Under the pieces are notes generated by a model. That model did no database searches. It saw only the letters and a list, made by a program, of their open reading frames with translations, and was not told where the DNA came from. Source: an uncultured Rhizobium sp. (lineage in GTDB: Bacteria > Pseudomonadota > Alphaproteobacteria > Rhizobiales > Rhizobiaceae). Taken from it: 32,388 nt of DNA. The translations under genes and the position numbers were made by a program. Each line of letters opens with the position of its first letter. The stretch's first letter is position 1. This document shows, piece by piece, positions 28,501 through 32,388 of this stretch. Location of the stretch: contig CAMFIE010000034.1 in the NCBI GenBank assembly GCA_945952315.1, forward strand, positions 1 through 32,388, given 5' to 3'.

Positions 28501-29077
28501 GTGTATCGCCGAAGAAATCGAGCCGCACCGGTTCTTCCTGCCCCGGCACGAAAACATCGAGAATGCCGCCGCGAACCGCGAATTCGCCGACTTCGCGCAC
28601 CGTTGGCACGCGCTCGAAGCCGTTGCGCTCCAGCCGGGCGGCGATGTCGTCCATGCGGATCTGGTTGCCGGGCCGGGCTGAAAAGGCGAGGCTTTCGATG
28701 ATGTCGCGCGGCGCCACCTTTTGCAGCATGGCATTGACAGTGACGAGAATGATTGCGGGATGCGGCTTCTTCTGATGCGCGATCAGCCCTGTCAGTGCGG
28801 CAAGGCGGCGGGCCGATGTATCGGCGCTCGGCGAGACGCGGTCATAGGGCAGACAGTCCCAGGCGGGCAGCGAAAGCACAGGAATATCCGGCGCCGCGAA
28901 ACCGAGCATCTGCTCGAAATCGGCCATGCGCTGGCTGTCGGACATGATGAAGGCGACCGGAGCACCAGCGCGCGCCAGATCTGCCAGAATGAGCGGCTCC
29001 ATACCGGCGGGCACGCCGGAAATGGTCACCGGTCCGGCAGGCAAAGCCAGCTTTTTCGCATCAAGTCCGGCTATCAT
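25568..29077 (-). CDS. mfd: Transcription-repair coupling factor
   Basis: Mfd pushes stalled RNA polymerase off damaged template and recruits UvrA. 1169 residues with the full plan: UvrB-like N-terminal module (about 1-330, including LPAWDCLPYDRVSPS), RNA-polymerase interaction domain (LVVHAQHGIGKFIGL, near residue 510-525), helicase motifs GDVGFGKTE (about 651) and DEEQHFGV (about 751), TRG region RGRVGRSK, and a C-terminal TRCF domain (MGLYRRLGEI). It starts 3 bp after the sdhE stop, an arrangement conserved in alphaproteobacteria. Confidence 0.98.
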   Translation of the reverse strand: MIAGLDAKKLALPAGPVTISGVPAGMEPLILADLARAGAPVAFIMSDSQRMADFEQMLGFAAPDIPVLSLPAWDCLPYDRVSPSADTSARRLAALTGLIAHQKKPHPAIILVTVNAMLQKVAPRDIIESLAFSARPGNQIRMDDIAARLERNGFERVPTVREVGEFAVRGGILDVFVPGQEEPVRLDFFGDTLESIRTFDPASQRTTGQARSLDLNPMSEVNLTPDTISRFRSRYLSMFGAATRDDALYAAVSEGRRYAGIEHWLPLFYETLETVFDYLDGFRIVTDHTLREAADERSRLVHDYFEARLHVGEQKKGQMAQGAPYKPVSPGQLYLDPKEFNAALEALGAIRITPFNEPQASNRRVVTLDATPGPRWAKTLQENAGAEAERVNVFDVAVKHIAERRAKGRKVLITAWTEGSLDRLLQVLNEHGLEKIKPIKALSDLDRLARGEAASAVLSLEGGFETGDVTIIGEQDILGDRMVRRSKRRRRAADFISEVAGLDEGSLVVHAQHGIGKFIGLRTIEAAGAPHACLELVYADEAKLFLPVENIDLLSRYGSDGNEAVLDKLGGGAWQMRKAKLKKRLLDMADALIKIAAARMVRRAPVLTAPDGLYDEFAARFPYDETEDQMTAIDAVRDDLGQGRPMDRLICGDVGFGKTEVALRAAFLAAMNGVQVAVVVPTTLLARQHFKTFSQRFRGLPIRLAQASRLVSAKELAQTKKELADGKVDIVVGTHALLGSGIQFANLGLLIIDEEQHFGVKHKERLKELKSDVHVLTLSATPIPRTLQLAMTGVRELSLITTAPVDRMAVRTFISPFDPLVIRETLMREHYRGGQSFYVCPRLADLADIQAFLQSDVPELKVAIAHGQMAAGELEDVMNAFYDGKYDVLLSTTIVESGLDVPTANTLIVHRADMFGLAQLYQIRGRVGRSKVRAFALFTLPVNKVLTATADRRLKVLQSLDTLGAGFQLASHDLDIRGAGNLLGEEQSGHIKEVGFELYQQMLEEAVAEVKGDEEVHDSGWSPQISVGATVMIPDDYVPDLHLRMGLYRRLGEITDLKEIDGFGAELIDRFGPLPQEVQHLLKVVYIKSLCRVANVEKLDAGPKGVVIQFRNREFPNPAALVSYIAKQGSMAKIRPDHSVFLSRDLPTPEKRLSGAAVVMTQLAGLVSG

Positions 29078-29080
29078 GGC

Positions 29081-29404
29081 TCACTTTCCCGAAAGGTCTT
29101 GCAAGGGCTCGTGGGTAACGGGGTCGAAATCCGGGCTGTAGGCACAGACGCGGGCAAAAAGCGGCACGGCCATCCGCTCCGGCGGGTTTTCCGCCCCGGT
29201 CACCCAGCGCAGCAGATCGTGATCGTCCTCGCGCATGATGCGTTCCAGCTCGTCGAGCTCGGCGTCCGAAAGATCGGCAATCTCGGCTTCGGCGAACTGG
29301 CCGAGCACCAGATCCATCTCGCGGATGCCCCGGTGCCAGCACCGGTAAAGGATGCGGCGGCGGCGCGGATCGAGATCGGCGCTGGTGCGGATCAAGCCTG
29401 TCAT
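29081..29404 (-). CDS. sdhE: FAD assembly factor SdhE
   Basis: SdhE (DUF339) helps attach FAD covalently to succinate dehydrogenase SdhA. 107 residues, all helical, with the RGxxE motif (HRGIREMD, about 25-32) that is required for flavinylation. Slightly longer than the E. coli form owing to a C-terminal tail. AAGG precedes the ATG at 29404. It is the first gene before mfd and divergent from recG (106-bp gap). Confidence 0.93.
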   Translation of the reverse strand: MTGLIRTSADLDPRRRRILYRCWHRGIREMDLVLGQFAEAEIADLSDAELDELERIMREDDHDLLRWVTGAENPPERMAVPLFARVCAYSPDFDPVTHEPLQDLSGK

Positions 29405-29510
29405 GTCAAAGCCTTTCGAAGAAGTGCCCGAAGCGTGGCACGTCTATAGCCGGTGCTTTTCACTTTGTCAGCCTTGCCAAGGCCGCATTTCCTATAGCAT
29501 TTTGGCCACC

Positions 29511-31616
29511 ATGCGCCCTGCCCTGCTTGATCCCCTGTTTGCTGCCGTCACCACGCTTTCCGGCGTCGGGCCGAAGCTTGCGCAACTGGTCGCGCGGCTG
29601 ATGGGGCGCGAGGAGGTGGATGACTGCAAGTTGCTGGACCTTGTCTTCCACGCCCCGGCTTCGCTGATCGACCGGCGGAACCAGCCGGGCATCGCGCTCG
29701 CACCGCAAGGGGTGATCGTCACGATCACCGCCCGCGTGGATCGCCACCAGCCGCCACCGCGCGGCAAGAGCAATGTGCCCTACCGCGTCTTCCTGCATGA
29801 TGACACCGGCGAGCTTTCGCTCGTCTTCTTCAAGGGAAACGCCCAATGGCTGGAAAAGGCGCTGCCGATTGATGAAACCGTGATGGTGTCCGGCAAGGTC
29901 GACTGGTTCAACGGTCGCCCGTCGATGGTGCATCCCGATTACATCGTGAAACAGGAAGCCGCCGAAAGCATGCCGCTGGTGGAGCCGATCTATCCGCTCA
30001 CCGCCGGTCTTTCCCTGAAAACGCTGCGCCGCGCCGTGACGGAAGCCGTGGCGCGGGTTCCCGATCTGCCCGAATGGATCGATGCGGAAATGGTGCGGCG
30101 GCAGGGTTTTCCCACACTTCGAACCGCATTCAACGCCCTGCACAACCCGCGGGATGCGGTGGATATGGATTTGCAGGCCCCGCACCGGCGCAGGCTTGCC
30201 TATGACGAGTTCCTGGCCGGGCAGCTTTCGCTGTCGCTGGTGCGCCAGAGACTGCGCAAGGTGCCGGGCACGCCGGTAAAGCCGACGGGAGAGATCACCA
30301 GCGCGATCCTGAAGGCCCTGCCCTTCAGGCCCACGAACAGCCAGACGCTCGCCGTTCAGGAAATTCTCAAGGATATGGCAAGCGACCAGCGCATGCTGCG
30401 TCTGCTGCAAGGCGATGTGGGATCCGGCAAGACGCTTGTTGCCTTGCTCTCGATGGCGGCTGCCGTGGAGGCCGGTGGACAGGCCGTGCTGATGGCGCCA
30501 ACCGAAATCCTCGCCCGCCAGCATCACGCCACCATTTCGAAGATGGCGGCAGCGGCTGGCCTCACCGTTGATGTGCTGACCGGACGCACCAAAGGCAAGG
30601 AGCGAGAGGCTATTCTGGAGCGCATCGCATCCGGCGAGGCGCAGATCATCATCGGCACGCATGCGTTGTTTCAGGATGCGGTGAGCTATCGCAACCTGTT
30701 GATGGCGGTGGTGGACGAGCAGCATCGTTTCGGCGTGCACCAGCGCCTGCGGCTGACCTCGAAAGGTATCTCCCCGCATATGCTGGTGATGACCGCAACG
30801 CCCATCCCGCGCACGCTCGTGCTGGCGGCTTTCGGCGATATGGACGTGTCCAAGCTCACGGAAAAACCGGCCGGTCGCAAGCCGATCCAGACCATCACCG
30901 TTCCGATGGAACGCACGGGCGATATCATCGAGCGGCTGCGGGTTGCCCTTGCCGAAGGCAAGAAAGCCTACTGGATCTGCCCGCTGGTAGAAGAATCGGA
31001 TGTGGTGGAACTGATGTCGGCGGAAGAACGCTTTGCCGTTCTGGAAAAGGCCTTGCGCGCTCCGATCGGCCTAGTGCACGGGCGCATGACCGGTCCGGAA
31101 AAGGATGCGGTCATGCAGGCGTTCAAGGCGGGCGAAACCCGGCTTCTGGTGGCGACAACCGTTGTGGAAGTCGGCGTGGACGTGCCCGATGCGACCATCA
31201 TGGTGATCGAACATGCAGAGCGCTTCGGCCTTGCCCAGCTCCACCAGTTGCGCGGCCGCGTCGGGCGCGGCGACGAGGCATCGCATTGCATCCTGCTTTA
31301 CAAGGGTCCGCTCGGCGAAACCGGCAAGGCCCGGCTTTCCATCCTCCGGGAAACGGAGGACGGCTTCCTGATTGCCGAGCAGGACCTCAAGCTGCGCGGC
31401 GAAGGCGAATTGCTTGGCACGCGCCAGTCCGGCACCCCCGGCTTCCGCCTCGCAAGCCTCGAAGCCCATGCCGACCTGCTGGAAATTGCCCGCAAGGATG
31501 CAGCCTATGTGATCGAAATGGACGGCGATCTCCTGTCACCACGCGGTGACGCCCTGCGCACGCTGCTCTACCTCTATCGCAGGGATGAGGCGATCCGGTT
31601 CCTAAGGGCCGGATGA
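29511..31616 (+). CDS. recG: ATP-dependent DNA helicase RecG
   Basis: RecG remodels stalled replication forks and branched DNA. 701 residues, the expected length. The N-terminal wedge (OB) domain covers about 60-160 (VIVTITARVDRHQ, VSGKVDWFNGRP), the helicase motifs are GDVGSGKT (about 300), DEQHRFGV (about 401) and TATPIPRT, and the C-terminal TRG region is RGRVGRGDEASHC. The frame is open from 29352, but the family N-terminus fits the ATG at 29511. The 3' end overlaps the convergent DUF502 gene by 15 bp. Confidence 0.97.
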   Translation: MRPALLDPLFAAVTTLSGVGPKLAQLVARLMGREEVDDCKLLDLVFHAPASLIDRRNQPGIALAPQGVIVTITARVDRHQPPPRGKSNVPYRVFLHDDTGELSLVFFKGNAQWLEKALPIDETVMVSGKVDWFNGRPSMVHPDYIVKQEAAESMPLVEPIYPLTAGLSLKTLRRAVTEAVARVPDLPEWIDAEMVRRQGFPTLRTAFNALHNPRDAVDMDLQAPHRRRLAYDEFLAGQLSLSLVRQRLRKVPGTPVKPTGEITSAILKALPFRPTNSQTLAVQEILKDMASDQRMLRLLQGDVGSGKTLVALLSMAAAVEAGGQAVLMAPTEILARQHHATISKMAAAAGLTVDVLTGRTKGKEREAILERIASGEAQIIIGTHALFQDAVSYRNLLMAVVDEQHRFGVHQRLRLTSKGISPHMLVMTATPIPRTLVLAAFGDMDVSKLTEKPAGRKPIQTITVPMERTGDIIERLRVALAEGKKAYWICPLVEESDVVELMSAEERFAVLEKALRAPIGLVHGRMTGPEKDAVMQAFKAGETRLLVATTVVEVGVDVPDATIMVIEHAERFGLAQLHQLRGRVGRGDEASHCILLYKGPLGETGKARLSILRETEDGFLIAEQDLKLRGEGELLGTRQSGTPGFRLASLEAHADLLEIARKDAAYVIEMDGDLLSPRGDALRTLLYLYRRDEAIRFLRAG

Positions 31617-32309
31617 CTCTGCGGCGTCCGTGGCAGGAAGCGCTGGCTTCGGCACATAATCCGGCGTGATCAGCCCGGCAGACAGCAGAACCTTTGCGGC
31701 GTCTTCCGGGCTCATGTCGAGCATGACGATTTTGCTTTTCGGGATGAAAAGCAGAAAACCGGCGGTCGGGATCGGGGTCGGTGGCAGGAAAACGGCGATC
31801 ATCTCCTCGCCGTCCGCATTGAGCTTCAATGCAATCTCCCCCTTCGGTTCAGCGGAAATGAACACAAGCGACCAGAGACCGGGGCTTGGATACTCGATCA
31901 GACCGACCCGCTTGAAGGAGTTGGACTGCTCTTTCAGCACCGATTCGAAAATCTGCTTCACGCCCTTGTAGATCGAGCTGACGAGCGGCATGCGATGCAG
32001 CAGTCGCTCGGCATATTCCACGATGGAACGGCCGATGAGGTTGCGGCCGAGCACGCCGACCAGCGAAATCAGCAGCACCGCAATCAGCAGACCGAAGCCG
32101 GGGATTGCGAATTTCAGATAGCTTTCCGGGTTGTAGCGTACGGGAATGTAGGGCTTCACCCAGCTGTCCGCCCAGTGGATGAAAGTCCATGTCAGCCAGA
32201 TGGTGATGGCAATCGGCGCACAGATGATCAGGCCGGTCAGGAACGCGTTCCGGAACTTGGTGGTGAAGCTTTCCGGCTTCGGCGGCTCGATAATCAGGTC
32301 CTTTTCCAC
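31602..32309 (-). CDS. DUF502 membrane protein
   Basis: A 235-residue inner-membrane protein of the DUF502 family, function unknown. Two hydrophobic helices lie near residues 25-45 (FLTGLIICAPIAITIWLTW) and 67-88 (IPGFGLLIAVLLISLVGVLG), followed by the family core RMPLVSSIYKGVKQIFESVL and VFLPPTPIPTAGFLLF. I preferred the GTG at 32309, which has GGAGG 5 nt before it; an ATG at 32333 would overlap the glmS stop by ATGA, with no ribosome site. It sits downstream of glmS on the same strand and converges on recG. Confidence 0.9.
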   Translation of the reverse strand: MEKDLIIEPPKPESFTTKFRNAFLTGLIICAPIAITIWLTWTFIHWADSWVKPYIPVRYNPESYLKFAIPGFGLLIAVLLISLVGVLGRNLIGRSIVEYAERLLHRMPLVSSIYKGVKQIFESVLKEQSNSFKRVGLIEYPSPGLWSLVFISAEPKGEIALKLNADGEEMIAVFLPPTPIPTAGFLLFIPKSKIVMLDMSPEDAAKVLLSAGLITPDYVPKPALPATDAAESSGP

Positions 32310-32329
32310 GGATACCTCCGGTTTCACCC

Positions 32330-32388
32330 TCATTCGACGGTGACGGATTTTGCGAGATTTCTGGGCTGGTCGACATCGGTGCCCATGA
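32330..32388 (-). CDS. glmS: Glucosamine-6-phosphate synthase (last 18 codons)
   Basis: Only the 3' end is in the window: the final residues MGTDVDQPRNLAKSVTVE and the stop. DVDQPRNLAKSVTVE is the nearly invariant C-terminus of GlmS, which makes glucosamine-6-phosphate from fructose-6-phosphate and glutamine for the cell wall. The fit and the adjacent DUF502 gene make the call secure despite the short fragment. Confidence 0.9.
   Translation of the reverse strand, partial: MGTDVDQPRNLAKSVTVE

Overview
The window is a gene-dense, high-GC stretch of chromosome from an alphaproteobacterium of the order Hyphomicrobiales (Rhizobiales). The evidence is the glnB-glnA pair, the complete biotin operon bioB-F-D-A-Z with a divergent GntR-type regulator and a BioR box, an EcfG-type (general stress) promoter, the mfd-sdhE / recG / DUF502-glmS neighbourhood, and a RIME-like palindromic repeat with paired 'ccttctcccc' hairpins. 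Rhizobiaceae or Brucellaceae are both possible; I cannot fix the genus from sequence alone. Almost all of it is core metabolism and information processing, not a mobile island.

Layout. 1-1777: nitrogen control. glnA (3' part lost at the window edge) and glnB lie on the minus strand behind a sigma-54 promoter and an upstream NtrC-type site, divergent from nnrD. 1778-3987: nnrD (NAD(P)HX repair), then two unannotated tandem small membrane-protein genes on the minus strand under an EcfG-type promoter. 3988-8514: a plus-strand run coaD-ppiA-ppiB-[AT-rich unknown gene]-queA-tgt; the unknown gene overlaps both neighbours and looks foreign in composition. 8518-17439: a long minus-strand run; in order of transcription rlpA, dacC-like carboxypeptidase, tmk, holB, metG, tatD, a metallo-beta-lactamase-fold hydrolase, a DMT exporter and a small exported DUF4864 protein. 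17750-17839: tRNA-Ser(UGA). 17864-23858: biotin synthesis (bioB-F-D-A-Z, tightly overlapping) and the divergent regulator bioR. 23873-29404: minus-strand sdhE, mfd, a RIME-like repeat, a nucleoside deaminase and mazG. 29511-32388: recG on plus, convergent with a DUF502 membrane protein that follows glmS (only its last 18 codons are in the window).

Functional themes. Nitrogen signalling (PII/GS), cofactor supply (CoA, NAD(P)HX repair, biotin, queuosine in tRNA), protein folding (two cyclophilins), cell-wall remodelling (RlpA, DacC, GlmS), and genome upkeep (Tmk, HolB, MazG, Mfd, RecG). The parts least explained by known annotation are the AT-rich gene at 5637-6275 with its 12-bp hairpin, the two stress-promoter small membrane proteins at 3283-3627, the variant BioR-like palindromes before bioR, and the loss of expected active-site or metal-ligand residues in Tgt and the DacC-like protein. 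I found no CRISPR array, insertion sequence, rRNA or phage module.
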